Below are positions 28,015 through 36,579 of a DNA stretch of 64,000 nucleotides, piece by piece. Below the pieces are notes generated by a model. That model saw nothing but the letters and a program-made list of their open reading frames with translations, had not been told where the DNA came from and searched no databases. The DNA is taken from positions 94,012-158,011 of the forward strand of contig NZ_WUBI01000006.1 of NCBI RefSeq assembly GCF_009807035.1, in the 5' to 3' direction. A program made the translations under genes and the position numbers. Every line of letters starts with the position of its first letter. Within the stretch, counting starts at the first letter, position 1. Source of the DNA: Paenibacillus dendrobii (lineage in GTDB: Bacteria; Bacillota; Bacilli; Paenibacillales; Paenibacillaceae).

Positions 28015-28239
28015 AAGTGAGACATAACACCAAAATATAGTAAGTAAGAGAATAGAAAGAGAAACTAGATATTACGACAGAGGACTAACCCGAATACGTT
28101 CGATATCCGTGATGCTTTTTTAGCACTTTGTGCCATTCCAGATTTTTTAAATCAGTATCCTTTAGTTGTTAACGGTTTAATAATCACAACCGAGTGTTGT
28201 ATCGACTGATTAAGGGATGAGGTATCAGGGGTTTGCCGT

Positions 28240-28575
28240 AAGAGGCCCTAACCAGAAGTGAGTCACTGATATCACGTACATTGCCTTTAAACAAAGCTTT
28301 CTGTACGTGTCCGAGATTTATGATCTGTATAACAATGAAGTTATAGCTTTTGAGCTAGCGAACGAAATGATCTAAAGCTAGTTCTAGATACGTTTGATAA
28401 GGCCACGTCCGTAAGAAAACAAAGAATCTGTTGCCGTAGAGCGACCAGGGTTTTCAATACACCCTCAATCTTTACCATAATCTGCTCACCAAGAGAAACC
28501 TCGAGATGGGGTACTGCTTGGACATCGCTTGATTGAAGGGCTTTCGTCTCACCTTGAAAGCGAATGTATTCAATT
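28240..28575 (+). pseudogene. IS3-family transposase (OrfB integrase) relic
   Basis: Broken reading frames still show the IS3 integrase core: VTDITYIAF, then SEIYDLYNNEVIAFELANE, a ruined HSDQGFQYT region (ATRVFNTPS) and LTLKANVFN in place of the SHLKTE box. Stops interrupt every frame. The flanks 28015-28240 and 28575-28660 hold no gene I recognise. This marks the right side of the defence island. Confidence 0.75.
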
Positions 28576-28663
28576 CGAGAAATTCAAAACATATGAGTAG
28601 CTATTAAGTATGATTATAATACTGCCGCTTCTACAACCACGAACAATTTCAGACTAAATTAAA

Positions 28664-28696
28664 CAGCCTTAGTCCGGTTAGCACCGAACTAGGGCT
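28664..28696. terminator. hairpin between IS relic and XRE gene
   Basis: CAGCCTTAGTCCGGT/ACCGAACTAGGGCTG forms a stem of about 14 bp with two mismatches. Tails are weak on + (TATTTCG) and moderate on - (TTTAATTT). It may end the leftward XRE transcript. Confidence 0.5.
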
Positions 28697-28762
28697 GTAT
28701 TTCGATTCTCTTTTTTACTTGAGTCTATATGACAGAGATAACCTCAAAACCGATCGGCTGTA

Positions 28763-29110
28763 TTAACCATTTTCATCAATCCGTCGAAAAATCTCAATCA
28801 ACACATTCTTCACCATCTCTACATCCTTTGGATCACGTTCTCTCAGCAATGAGACAACTTCTTTCAAAGTCGATTCCTCAGGCAGTTCTTCCTGTTCCTT
28901 CAAATATGTAAAAAGCTCATAAACTCCAACGTCTAAAGCATTAGCAATCTTCCCCAAGTTTTTCATGGAAACATTACGTTCGGCTCGTTCAACAAAACCT
29001 ATATAACTTATATTAAAGCCAGCCTTCTCTGCCAAGGCTTCTTGAGACAATCCCCTTAATTTACGAAGATCCCTAATACGTGTTCCGACTAATTTTAGAT
29101 TATCTGACAT
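28763..29110 (-). CDS. XRE-family HTH regulator (module 1)
   Basis: 115-residue SinR/Cro-type repressor. The HTH is IRDLRKLRGLSQEALAEKAG, then SYIGFVERAERNVSMKNLGK. A short helical C-terminus (EVVSLLRERDPKDVEMVKNV) may dimerise. It is divergent from the HEPN-like gene at 29376 and paralogous to the regulator at 37767-38117, which has the same partner arrangement. A dyad-like element near 29114-29138, just upstream, is shared with the paralog and is a candidate operator. Confidence 0.9.
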   Translation of the reverse strand: MSDNLKLVGTRIRDLRKLRGLSQEALAEKAGFNISYIGFVERAERNVSMKNLGKIANALDVGVYELFTYLKEQEELPEESTLKEVVSLLRERDPKDVEMVKNVLIEIFRRIDENG

Positions 29111-29113
29111 CGT

Positions 29114-29138
29114 TACACCTCTCTTTATTAGAAGTGTA
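29114..29138. promoter_or_regulatory. candidate XRE operator, module 1
   Basis: TACACCTCTC ... GAAGTGTAG is an imperfect inverted repeat located directly in front of the regulator start. The same block occurs at 38115-38139 in the paralogous module, although the rest of the intergenic DNA differs, which points to function. Confidence 0.5.
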
Positions 29139-29267
29139 GGGAATGTTTTGATTTGTAATAACGTATAGATAATAAGTTATTTGTATTTATTACTACTATA
29201 TAGTAATATTATGTATATATTTTATGCGTAAATTAGATATTTATTCATCTATTGTTTTCTAAGACTC

Positions 29268-29330
29268 TGACTGTGATACATCTACTTCTAATGCATTTGC
29301 AATTTTGGCACGGTCAATAAAAGCGAAACA
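29268..29330 (-). pseudogene. fragment of a third XRE regulator gene
   Basis: On the minus strand this stretch reads AFIDRAKIANALEVDVSQS, matching ALLNLAKIAEALEVDISQL of the regulator at 37767-38117 more closely than the adjacent module 1 regulator. It has no start or HTH. It is a leftover of a former module copy between the present divergent genes. Confidence 0.6.
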
Positions 29331-29375
29331 ATCGCATTTAGGAATCGCCAATTACCGCAATAGGAGCTGAAGCAT

Positions 29376-29867
29376 GTGAATCATTCAAATTCCATCAACG
29401 AATGTAGAGATACCAAGGATAATTTGTTAATTATTCAGGACCGAAGCCGGATTCAAACCAAAGGCATGATCAAGATGCAGCATCTTGCCCAGATCCACAT
29501 GAACTCAGCAGTCCGGATGATGCATCCGACCTCTGCTCATGTATGTATCTTGTTTAGTGACCGTGCTTTGGAGTACATGCTCAAGGCACTCTATATGAAG
29601 GAGAATAACTGCATGTTTCCCCCGGCTTCGTTTACGCTTCAGGATGTCGTCCAGCTAACGATGCAGGAATCCGTCCCGGATTTGGATAGGGTGATGTTTA
29701 TGCATATCATTCATTTTCTGGCCAATTGCAATGATGGTTCCTTTCTTCGGCAGATTCACACCTCGCAGCTTCAGACGCTGCTGAAACGAGTGGACGATGT
29801 ACTGCTCCACCTGTCAGGCAAAGTGGCATCCCATCCTTCCGAGTCGTACCGTTCTATTTTTCAGTAA
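29376..29867 (+). CDS. HEPN-like hypothetical protein (module 1)
   Basis: 163 residues, all helical. The central stretch SDRALEYMLKALYMKENNC with PPASFTLQDVVQL resembles the helix-loop pattern of HEPN domains, but no Rx4-6H RNase motif is evident, so nuclease activity cannot be claimed. Start GTG 29376 with TAGGAG upstream; an ATG two bases earlier in another frame stops at once. About 75 percent identical to the protein at 38298, with the same leader ending (GAGCTGAAGCATGTG). Probably controlled by the divergent XRE repressor. Confidence 0.65.
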   Translation: MNHSNSINECRDTKDNLLIIQDRSRIQTKGMIKMQHLAQIHMNSAVRMMHPTSAHVCILFSDRALEYMLKALYMKENNCMFPPASFTLQDVVQLTMQESVPDLDRVMFMHIIHFLANCNDGSFLRQIHTSQLQTLLKRVDDVLLHLSGKVASHPSESYRSIFQ

Positions 29868-29917
29868 TAAAAATGTAAGCTAGTCAGTGAAGCCATGCAA
29901 GAGGGAGTCGCGTCTGC

Positions 29918-30103
29918 GTGTTTGATTTTAGGGACAGCAGCGTTTTTGATAGGGCCATCGAAATAGCAGAGCTCAAATCAGAGACGGAAGAGGATCTGCA
30001 AAAATGGCGGGAAACAAGACGTGCGGGTGCTGTTAAGGTGCAGCTGGATCATGAGCAGGTGGATTTGGCGAAGCGGGTGTTCGGAATCCGTAGAGGGCAG
30101 TAG
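29918..30103 (+). CDS. small hypothetical protein
   Basis: 61 residues from GTG 29918 with GAGGGAG about 10 bases upstream. Charged helical sequence (IEIAELKSETEEDLQKW, VQLDHEQVDLAKRVFG). It follows the HEPN-like gene by 50 bases, so it may be co-transcribed. No equivalent follows the paralogous module at 38298, and no family is recognised. Confidence 0.4.
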   Translation: MFDFRDSSVFDRAIEIAELKSETEEDLQKWRETRRAGAVKVQLDHEQVDLAKRVFGIRRGQ

Positions 30104-30168
30104 GTGGGTCGACGGTTGGACATTGGACAAAATATATCATTATTAATGATTCTCTTTTCATAGAATGC

Positions 30169-30174
30169 TATAAT
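30169..30174 (+). promoter_or_regulatory. -10 box of the small toxin gene
   Basis: Perfect TATAAT 60 bases upstream of the toxin start codon. The -35 region is poorly matched. It would give a leader of about 50 bases. Confidence 0.5.
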
Positions 30175-30233
30175 TTGGATGGTACATACACACCTTGAGT
30201 GGGCGCATTCCTCCTTGTGAAGGGGGTGATGCG

Positions 30234-30314
30234 ATGAACATTTCGTTCGGTGAGGCGATAACCTTCGGGATCTTCTTGTTGGCTTTGCTGACTTACATCG
30301 ATAAACGAAAGTAA
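30234..30314 (+). CDS. putative holin-like type I toxin peptide
   Basis: 26 residues: a short N-terminus (MNISFGEAITFG), one hydrophobic membrane segment (IFLLALLTYI) and a basic tail DKRK. This is the plan of the small holin-like toxins (TxpA/Hol_Tox-like) of Bacillota. A strong AAGGGGGTG site lies upstream of ATG 30234. An opposing minus-strand promoter and terminator downstream fit an overlapping antisense antitoxin RNA. Toxicity is inferred from architecture only. Confidence 0.65.
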   Translation: MNISFGEAITFGIFLLALLTYIDKRK

Positions 30315-30432
30315 CCCACTCTTAAGGTTCGCGCCTAAGTGGGTTACTTCCTGGTCTTACTGATCTTGGAGGAGAAATTCCCGCTCAAGATGTTTGTGCC
30401 GGGGAGCAGCAGGGCGGCTGCTCCTTATTTCT
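30298..30432 (-). ncRNA. putative antisense antitoxin RNA
   Basis: On the minus strand TTGAGG (30462-30467), a 17-base spacer and TAAGAT (30439-30444) form a promoter. Transcription would end at the hairpin 30311-30352 (arms GTAACCCACT/AGTGGGTTAC), followed on this strand by a T-rich tail through about 30298. The RNA of about 130 bases would overlap the 3' end of the toxin mRNA, as RatA does with txpA. Confidence 0.5.
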
Positions 30433-30436
30433 ATTC
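30403..30436 (+). terminator. terminator of the toxin mRNA
   Basis: GGAGCAGC/GCTGCTCC (30403-30410 with 30417-30424) followed by TTATTTCTATTCTT. Confidence 0.65.
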
Positions 30437-30672
30437 TTATCTTAACATACCCATTTTTAGTCCTCAATAACGATGATCGCGAAATCCACCACAGAATCTC
30501 CAGCGCCAGAAGCCACTTGTCGGATCGTTTTAAGGAGGATAAAGTCTTGATGAATCGAATGATACCCAATGGAGAGTCATCTCTACCATCCGTATCATAT
30601 AACGATTTTCTGTAAACAAATATGAATATATGCCTAAGCCACCTGCGAGAATAACAATTAAGGGGAACGAAC

Positions 30673-31272
30673 ATGACAAATGAAAATAAAATGAATCCTA
30701 AGGTAGATGCATTTGTAGGTAGAGCCACCAAGTGGCTGGAAGAAATGGAGACATTGAGAGCGATCCTGCTGGACTGTCCGTTGACCGAAGAATTGAAGTG
30801 GGGGAAACCTTGTTACACTTATGAGGGTAGAAACATCGTGATCATCCAAGGATTCAAAGAATACTTTGCGCTTCTATTCTTCAAAGGTTATTTGCTGCAA
30901 GACCCCCATGGCATTCTAGTCAAAACCGGGGAGAATACGAAGGTAGGTCGCCAGATTCGGTTTACTGATACCCAAGAAATCACCCGGCTGGAACCCATCT
31001 TGAAAGCCTATATTGCTGAAGCCATTGAAGTGGAAAAATCCGGTTTGAAAGTGGATGTTATTCAGGATACAGAGCTCGACATTCCTGAAGAATTTCAAAA
31101 TAAGTTAGATGAAAATCCTGCCTTGAAAGCTGCTTTTGAAGCTTTGACGCCGGGACGGCAAAGAGCGTACGTGTTTTATTTTACTGCACCGAAACAATCC
31201 AAAACCCGGGCGTCCAGAGTTGAAAAATATGTGCAGCAAATTCTCGATGGAAAAGGGTTAAATGATCGGTAA
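30673..31272 (+). CDS. YdeI-like protein (DUF1801 / bacteriocin-protection OmdA type)
   Basis: 199 residues with the two-part architecture of B. subtilis YdeI. The N-terminal DUF1801 domain includes LTEELKWGKPCYTYEGRN and GFKEYFALLFFKG. The C-terminal YdeI/OmdA segment includes IPEEFQNKLDENPALKAAFE and LTPGRQRAYVFYFTAPKQSK. Members have been linked to resistance to antimicrobial peptides, but the mechanism is not established. AAGGGGAACG precedes the ATG. Apparently monocistronic and cytoplasmic. Confidence 0.85.
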   Translation: MTNENKMNPKVDAFVGRATKWLEEMETLRAILLDCPLTEELKWGKPCYTYEGRNIVIIQGFKEYFALLFFKGYLLQDPHGILVKTGENTKVGRQIRFTDTQEITRLEPILKAYIAEAIEVEKSGLKVDVIQDTELDIPEEFQNKLDENPALKAAFEALTPGRQRAYVFYFTAPKQSKTRASRVEKYVQQILDGKGLNDR

Positions 31273-31420
31273 ATTGGCTTGAGTAACAACGGACTCCAAC
31301 TTTAGTTTTTGAGAATAGATTTTACATGAAGCAAATGCAGATTTTAAACAATCCCCCAAGTCCTTTTATATACTTAATTTGCTTGATATGGCGAATCAAA
31401 AGGACTGGGTGGTTGATGAA

Positions 31421-31960
31421 ATGTTAAAACAACGTGATTTGCACGAATGCCATTCTCTGTATCACTTCATGATGGATCCGGTGGTTTCTTCTTATGTTCG
31501 TTATCCATGCCAATCTTATGAGGAATATGTATTCGTAACCCAACAGTTGATCGCTGAGGAAGAGCTGGGGACATGTATCTCCAGAACCATTCTTAACGAG
31601 GTGGGACATCCCATCGGTACGATTGATCTCTACAATATTGTGCAACAGACAGGTTTCCTGGCCACATGGATTGGAACCCCTTATTTTGGAAAAGGGTATA
31701 ATCAACGAGCGAAGGAAGCTTTTTTGGCTGAACTGTTTCTTGAACATGATATCGAAACGATTTATTTGAAAATCCGAACCCAAAATATTCGCTCGAAGAA
31801 AGCAGTCGAAAAACTACCGTATGTCCAATTAGCCAATGCACGAAACGAGCAGGTCTATCAATCGATTAATCATACGCAGCAGATCTACGATTTGTATTGC
31901 GTGGAGCGGTCAAGCTTTGTGGAAAGCAGTGTAGGGATGCAGCATGGGATTGCAACGTAA
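31421..31960 (+). CDS. GNAT-family N-acetyltransferase
   Basis: RimJ/RimL-like acetyltransferase of 179 residues from ATG 31421. The acetyl-CoA fold is visible: GHPIGTIDLYNI (beta4), TWIGTPYFGKGYNQRAKEAF (the Q/RxxGxG-like pyrophosphate loop), and IETIYLKIRTQNIRSKKAVEKL. Neither this ATG nor the in-frame starts at 31379/31388 has a strong ribosome site, so the N-terminus is uncertain. Acceptor substrate unknown. Confidence 0.8.
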   Translation: MLKQRDLHECHSLYHFMMDPVVSSYVRYPCQSYEEYVFVTQQLIAEEELGTCISRTILNEVGHPIGTIDLYNIVQQTGFLATWIGTPYFGKGYNQRAKEAFLAELFLEHDIETIYLKIRTQNIRSKKAVEKLPYVQLANARNEQVYQSINHTQQIYDLYCVERSSFVESSVGMQHGIAT

Positions 31961-32294
31961 TCAATGGTGCAGGTCCAGCCTAAGATAAAGTCTATCTAAG
32001 ATGAGTCTGCCGTCGACATCTGGAGATAATGATTCATATGGAAAAGTGAAATAAATCTATCAGGTATGAACCCATGGTACGGAAAACTGTGCTGTTAAAT
32101 AAAATGAACTAAAGTTGTACCTTGCTTCTCCTTGATTGCATCCGGAATACAGGTGAAGTGCTTGCCCGTTCTTTCGTTCATTTGATACAGATCGCTGCAG
32201 GCGGTCTTTTTTATTTTTAAGGAGGATTTGGCGCTTCGCCACCGTTTTATAGTAAGCTGATATTATGTGAATTTAACCTGGGAACAGTGAGGAC
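31961..32294 (+). other. intergenic region with a terminator
   Basis: No gene seen. GATCGC (32190-32195) pairs with GCGGTC (32201-32206) and is followed by TTTTTTATTTTT, a likely Rho-independent terminator about 80 bases before the next start. The position before an alanyl-tRNA-related gene prompted a search for a T-box, but no AGGGTGG-like core is present. Confidence 0.5.
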
Positions 32295-33485
32295 ATGAAG
32301 ATGACGAAGAAACTATATTACGAATCTGCTTATATCCGGGAGTGGGAGACACGAATCACGCGCAAAGTGGAGCGGGAGGACGGAACCTATGTGGTCCTGG
32401 AGGAGACGGCCTTTTATCCGCATGGCGGAGGGCAGCCCTGTGACATGGGATGGATCGATAAAATTCCGGTTCTGGATGTCGTACAGGAGGACGGGGAGAT
32501 CCTGCATAAAGTCGAGCATTTCCCCGAGAAGGAAGAGGTCGGCTGCCGCTTGGATTGGGGGAGAAGGTTCGACCATATGCAGCATCACAGCGGACAGCAT
32601 CTGCTATCGGCCATGTGTCTGGAGGCATTCCAGGCAGAGACGCTCAGTTTTCACCTGGGTGAAGATTACGCGACCATTGATATCGCCCGGTCTGATCTGC
32701 CGCAGCACGAGCTGATGATGCTGGAGCTCGAGGTCAATGACCAGATTTACCTGAACCGTAAGGTGACGAATTATTTCGTGAGCCGGGAACAGGCGGACGA
32801 ACTGTCGCTGGTGAAGCAGCCGAAGGTAACCGAAGATATCCGGATCGTAGAGATCGAAGGGATCGAATATAACGCCTGCGGCGGGACGCATGTCTCCGCA
32901 ACGGGTGAGATCGGTATGATCAAACTGCTGAGAGCGGAGAAGCAGAAGGGGCATATGCGTATTTATTTTAAATGCGGCTATCGTGCACTCAGAGAATTTA
33001 ATGCCGGCATGGAGATTCTCGGCAGCTTGTCCACGAGGTTCAAGACCGCCAAGGAAGAGATACCGGACCGGATTGCGAGATGGGATCAGGAGCAAAAGCA
33101 GCTCCAGGCTGAATTGATTGCCGTGAAGGCGGAGAATGACGCATATCTGGCTGAAAAGCTGTTGGCAGACCGTCAGGGAAGCCTGATCAAGTACACCTTT
33201 GCGGACAAGCCGCTGAAGGATATGCAAAATCTGGCGGCCAAACTCACCGACCACGCTGACGTTATCGTACTCTTCGTATCTGGCGCGGATCATAAGGTAC
33301 TTCTTGCCCGAGGGGGAGAAAACGAACTCGCTTGCGGTGCGTTCTTCAAGCAGCATCTGAACGGATATGGCGGGAAAGGCGGAGGCAGCGATAAGTTGGC
33401 ACAGGCCGGTTTTGCCAACGGAGAGGATGCCATGGCGTTTTATCTTTTTGCGGCACAGACCTTATCGCCGATTGAAGAGGAATAA
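32295..33485 (+). CDS. AlaX-like alanyl-tRNA editing protein with DHHA1 domain
   Basis: Free-standing trans-editing hydrolase that clears Ser/Gly mischarged on tRNA(Ala). The N-terminal AlaRS second-additional-domain region has FYPHGGGQPCD and the zinc motifs HHSGQHLL and CGGTHVSATGEIG. A coiled linker (about 250-300) leads to a C-terminal DHHA1 domain ending in GGKGGGSDKLAQAGF. The length of 396 residues matches AlaX-L. ATG 32295 is used; the in-frame ATG at 32301 is also possible. No aminoacylation domain is present. Confidence 0.9.
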   Translation: MKMTKKLYYESAYIREWETRITRKVEREDGTYVVLEETAFYPHGGGQPCDMGWIDKIPVLDVVQEDGEILHKVEHFPEKEEVGCRLDWGRRFDHMQHHSGQHLLSAMCLEAFQAETLSFHLGEDYATIDIARSDLPQHELMMLELEVNDQIYLNRKVTNYFVSREQADELSLVKQPKVTEDIRIVEIEGIEYNACGGTHVSATGEIGMIKLLRAEKQKGHMRIYFKCGYRALREFNAGMEILGSLSTRFKTAKEEIPDRIARWDQEQKQLQAELIAVKAENDAYLAEKLLADRQGSLIKYTFADKPLKDMQNLAAKLTDHADVIVLFVSGADHKVLLARGGENELACGAFFKQHLNGYGGKGGGSDKLAQAGFANGEDAMAFYLFAAQTLSPIEEE

Positions 33486-33538
33486 GTGGTACGCTTTTTG
33501 CGGATGAATTGTTGTGCATGAATGTGGATTTCATAAAT

Positions 33539-33577
33539 TTGGGGCTCAGCCTACCGTGGATGGATGCTGAGCCCCAA
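33539..33577 (+). terminator. hairpin terminator after the AlaX-like gene
   Basis: Perfect 12-bp stem TTGGGGCTCAGC/GCTGAGCCCCAA, 54 bases past the stop, with a T-poor tail. Confidence 0.6.
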
Positions 33578-33799
33578 TATGTATCCGACTTTTTATATTA
33601 AAGTACTTCTCATGGCCCATCTGTCATTTTATGCGGGGGATCTCTTCACGTATCCGATCTACCGCTGAAGGTGGGCCATGCCATCGCTGATGCAAACAGG
33701 AGCACTGACAGAGACATGGTGGGTGCAGTGATTGGGCGAAGAAAGTATTGGGGATTCGAGGCTAAGACTAATTTTAAAAATGGAAAATGTTATAGCGTC

Positions 33800-33976
33800 A
33801 TGGCGAAAAGTCTTAAATCGGAATTGCAACAAATCGCAAGTGCAATCATAGCTCTGACTTTTTATCTTATGTTCCCCTAGTGGCTTTGGAGTATTTTTGT
33901 AGGTGTTTTCATTTTCGGACTTATGGTTGCTCAGTGGATTGGATGTGCATGGACAAAAAAAAGGCGAGCTCAATAG
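33800..33976 (+). pseudogene. small membrane protein gene with an internal stop
   Basis: From ATG 33800 the frame reads MAKSLKSELQQIASAIIALTF, then LMFP and TAG (33878-33880), then continues WLWSIFVGVFIFGLMVAQW and ends at TAG 33974-33976. The two halves form two consecutive membrane segments with a basic C-terminus, so the amber codon appears to split one gene. It may also be a sequencing error. A terminator follows at once. Confidence 0.4.
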
Positions 33977-34000
33977 AAATTCATTATATAGATATAAAAG

Positions 34001-34034
34001 AAAAATCCGAGCCGTTATTAGCTCGGATCTTTTT
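34001..34034. terminator. bidirectional terminator
   Basis: AAAAATCCGAGC (34001-34012) and GCTCGGATCTTTTT (34021-34034) form a stem with A and T tracts on either side. It serves the small membrane gene on + and the secreted-protein pair on -. Confidence 0.9.
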
Positions 34035-34042
34035 AGAATGCC

Positions 34043-34276
34043 TTAGAAATTAAGATCTGGTTTCTCTAAATGCTCTCCAGTTCTTGCGTCAATGATAAAT
34101 GGGGTTTCTTCGTATGTCTGTTTATAGATTTTTACAGCCTCTTCTCTAGAAGGGGGGGTTAGCACGTCAGGATTGCTAATGGAACCAATCTTTCCGTTAG
34201 ATGCAGCTAATGCTACAGAACCTGTTGCAATCACAGAAATCACAGCTGTCAAAATAACAATTGCTTTCTTTTTCAT
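34043..34276 (-). CDS. small secreted hypothetical protein
   Basis: 77 residues with a typical signal peptide (MKKKAIVILTAVISVIATGS, then VALAA) and a short mature part containing YEETPFIIDARTGE. The related motif YAETPFIKI occurs in the next gene upstream (34313-34903), so the two mature proteins share a short theme. AGGTG lies 8 bases before the ATG. Second gene of a probable two-gene operon. No family recognised. Confidence 0.75.
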   Translation of the reverse strand: MKKKAIVILTAVISVIATGSVALAASNGKIGSISNPDVLTPPSREEAVKIYKQTYEETPFIIDARTGEHLEKPDLNF

Positions 34277-34312
34277 GGAAAATCACCTCTGTCTTTATTT
34301 TATGTCAATAAG

Positions 34313-34903
34313 TTACGGATTTAATACTTCTCCACTACCAGTGATTCTACCATCTAAAGTACCTGTACTCCAAGTTTGTTGCGGTTTCGTCATTCTAAAA
34401 CTAAGTGTGGCTCCTATTGGAACGCCAGTCCAATCAGCGTGTCTCCACCCACCTGTTAAAAATCGATAAGTACCTTGTGATACACCATTTGCATACAATG
34501 TAATATCATAATATCTCTGGCTAGGGTCAAGGATTTTAGGGAAATCATTTGTAACCCAGTCATAATTAGCAGTAATACGGACTGTAGTACTGTTTCCATT
34601 CTTCATATCACTTGCCGAGGATACCGAAGCATCAAAGGTTGAACTAAAATAGTAAGGGAGCGCGACAGCGGCTAGAGTACTTATACCATCTGTTCCATTC
34701 CCGTTATTTGCTATCTTTATAAAAGGTGTTTCCGCGTAGGTCTCTGATTGAATATCTTGTGCTGCCTGAATTGATTGCGGTTCTTTGAACTCGACTGTCC
34801 GATCATTCTGTGGGGTAACAGTAGAATCCGAAGCCGCAAAAGATGTTGACGAAAATCCTAGAACGATAACGAGAGAAAGAATGCTGGAAAGAATTTTTTT
34901 CAT
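34313..34903 (-). CDS. secreted hypothetical protein
   Basis: 196 residues with a signal peptide (MKKILSSILSLVIVLGFSS ... SFAAS). The mature region starts polar, has the YAETPFIKI motif shared with the downstream small protein, and then a beta-rich half (PYYFSSTFDASV, VRITANYDWVT, RYYDITLYANGVSQGTYRF) that looks like a compact extracellular beta-sandwich. GGAGGG precedes the ATG. Function unknown; an extracellular or spore-surface role would be a guess. Confidence 0.78.
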   Translation of the reverse strand: MKKILSSILSLVIVLGFSSTSFAASDSTVTPQNDRTVEFKEPQSIQAAQDIQSETYAETPFIKIANNGNGTDGISTLAAVALPYYFSSTFDASVSSASDMKNGNSTTVRITANYDWVTNDFPKILDPSQRYYDITLYANGVSQGTYRFLTGGWRHADWTGVPIGATLSFRMTKPQQTWSTGTLDGRITGSGEVLNP

Positions 34904-35499
34904 ATAAACCCTCCTAACTAATAATTAAATGAAAAAAAACATGGCCTCCTTTATCATTTTTTGACTTACAATGTATAAACACCGTGAATTCCAAAAAAGT
35001 TACATAAATTATTAATAATAGAAAAATGAATTAGTAATCTAGAGGCAACGAATTTGGGCGTAAATAGTCAACTTGATGAGGTGTTCCAACAATGAAATCT
35101 GTATGAATGCTGGAAGCCGAGCTAGAAAGCAAGTAAGCCTGTCGGTTCCCTGCATAGCCAAAAGAACAGGCAAAATCGTAGGGGCAGAACCTGATCCAGT
35201 TGGCATACCCCTGCATCTCCCCGCATATTTTTTATAAATCGTACCAGCTTGTTCCATTCCCCTTCAAGCAACCACTCAGCTCCAAAAAATACGATGACCC
35301 AAGTTTCAATAAACGATTTTCACAACAAAATAAAGCGCTTACATGATATTATGTCAGTAGTTGGCCGCAACGATGGACGAATGAATTGCCGTCGGCTGGA
35401 TAAACAATGGCATTCTTTCTCGAACCGCGTTCTCGGCCAAAATACTTTATGCCATCCGGAGCTGCCTGTCCGGGTGCAAACCATCGGAGGGAAGAAGTT
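34904..35499. other. gap with a frameshifted minus-strand remnant and a cre-like promoter
   Basis: On the minus strand 35031-35310 two adjoining frames read like one protein (WVIVFFGAEWLLEGEWNK, then after a shift GYANWIRFCPYDFACSFGYA), suggesting a decayed gene of unknown family. The right part carries the promoter region of the dehydrogenase operon. Confidence 0.35.
35330..35343. promoter_or_regulatory. cre-like CcpA site before the dehydrogenase operon
   Basis: On the minus strand TGTAAGCGCTTTAT matches the consensus TGWAARCGYTWNCW at 13 of 14 positions. It lies 157 bases upstream of the first gene, near a possible -10 at about 35347. Carbon catabolite repression is the likely effect. Confidence 0.65.
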
Positions 35500-36579
35500 A
35501 TGAGCAAAACGATTGTAGCCGTGATCGGCTGTGGGACGATTGCCAATCATGCGCATATCCCGTCTTATATTGCTAACGAGGAGACCGAGATCAAGTATTT
35601 CTGCGACATTCGCAAGGAGCGGGCCGAGAAAGCGGTAGAGGAGTATGGATGCGGTACGGCAGTGGAGGATTACCGTGTCATTCTGGAGGACCCGGACGTG
35701 GTGGCGGTGTCGATCTGTACGCCGAACAACGTCCATGCTTCGATCGCGATCGAGTGCATGCGCGCGGGCAAGCATGTGCTGTGCGAGAAGCCTGTGGCCA
35801 GAACGTACAAGGAAGCACTGGAGATGCAGAAGGTACAGCATGAAACCGGCAAGACGCTGAACATCGGCGTTGTGAACCGCTTCAATAAAGGCGTTAACAT
35901 CATCAAGGGAATGATCGAAAGTGGAGAGCTTGGTGAACTGTACCATGTCGTGGTCAGCTTCCGGGCGCATCGCTCGATCCCCGGACTTGGCGGAGACTTT
36001 ACGACCAAGGCGGTTGCCGGCGGCGGGGCGCTCATTGACTGGGGCGTCCATTACCTGGATATTGTCATGTTCTGCACGGGCGATCCGCAGCCGAAGACCG
36101 TGACGGGACAGGCGTATTCCAAGCTTGGCAAAGACATGGAGAATTATGCATATCTGAAAATGTGGGCGGGTCCACCTAATTATGAAGGCAGCTATGATGT
36201 AGATGATTTTGTGACGGCCATGATTCGGACGGAAGGACCGTCGATCTCGGTCAATGGCGCTTGGGCGCAAAACATCGGCGTGGAAGAAACATACATTGAT
36301 TTCCTCGGGGACAAAGCGGGCATTCGCCTTCAGTATGGCAAGGAGTTTACGCTGTACTCGGCGAAACACGGCGCGTTGATCGAAAGCACGCCAAGCTATT
36401 CGAATACCAATGCCTATCAAGAGGAGATTGACGGTTTCATCGCGGGTATTCATTCGGGGGAAAAGCTGCCGTCGCACATTGATACGGTGATCCTGACCGC
36501 ACAAATGATTGAGGCCATTTACCAATCGTCTGAAGAAGGCCGCGAGATTTCCCTGTTGAAGCAGGAAGCGCAGGCATGA
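35500..36579 (+). CDS. Gfo/Idh/MocA-family oxidoreductase
   Basis: NAD(P)-dependent sugar or inositol-type dehydrogenase. Rossmann motif VAVIGCGTIANHAHIP at the N-terminus, VSICTPNNVHASIA, and the catalytic EKP in VLCEKPVAR; the second domain has GGGALIDWGVHYLDIV with the conserved Asp-x3-His. ATG 35500 follows GGAGGGAAG; the in-frame ATG at 35407 lacks a site. It overlaps the next gene as ATGA, so the pair is co-translated. The cre-like site suggests use on non-preferred carbon sources. Substrate unknown. Confidence 0.9.
   Translation: MSKTIVAVIGCGTIANHAHIPSYIANEETEIKYFCDIRKERAEKAVEEYGCGTAVEDYRVILEDPDVVAVSICTPNNVHASIAIECMRAGKHVLCEKPVARTYKEALEMQKVQHETGKTLNIGVVNRFNKGVNIIKGMIESGELGELYHVVVSFRAHRSIPGLGGDFTTKAVAGGGALIDWGVHYLDIVMFCTGDPQPKTVTGQAYSKLGKDMENYAYLKMWAGPPNYEGSYDVDDFVTAMIRTEGPSISVNGAWAQNIGVEETYIDFLGDKAGIRLQYGKEFTLYSAKHGALIESTPSYSNTNAYQEEIDGFIAGIHSGEKLPSHIDTVILTAQMIEAIYQSSEEGREISLLKQEAQA

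Noticed and set aside
30357..30731. 124-codon minus-strand ORF near the toxin locus
   Set aside because: Overlaps the toxin terminator and the start of the YdeI-like gene; no site and no family pattern.
32060..32294. T-box leader before the AlaX-like gene
   Set aside because: Searched for the conserved AGGGTGG-type T-box core and specifier loop; only a plain terminator hairpin is present.
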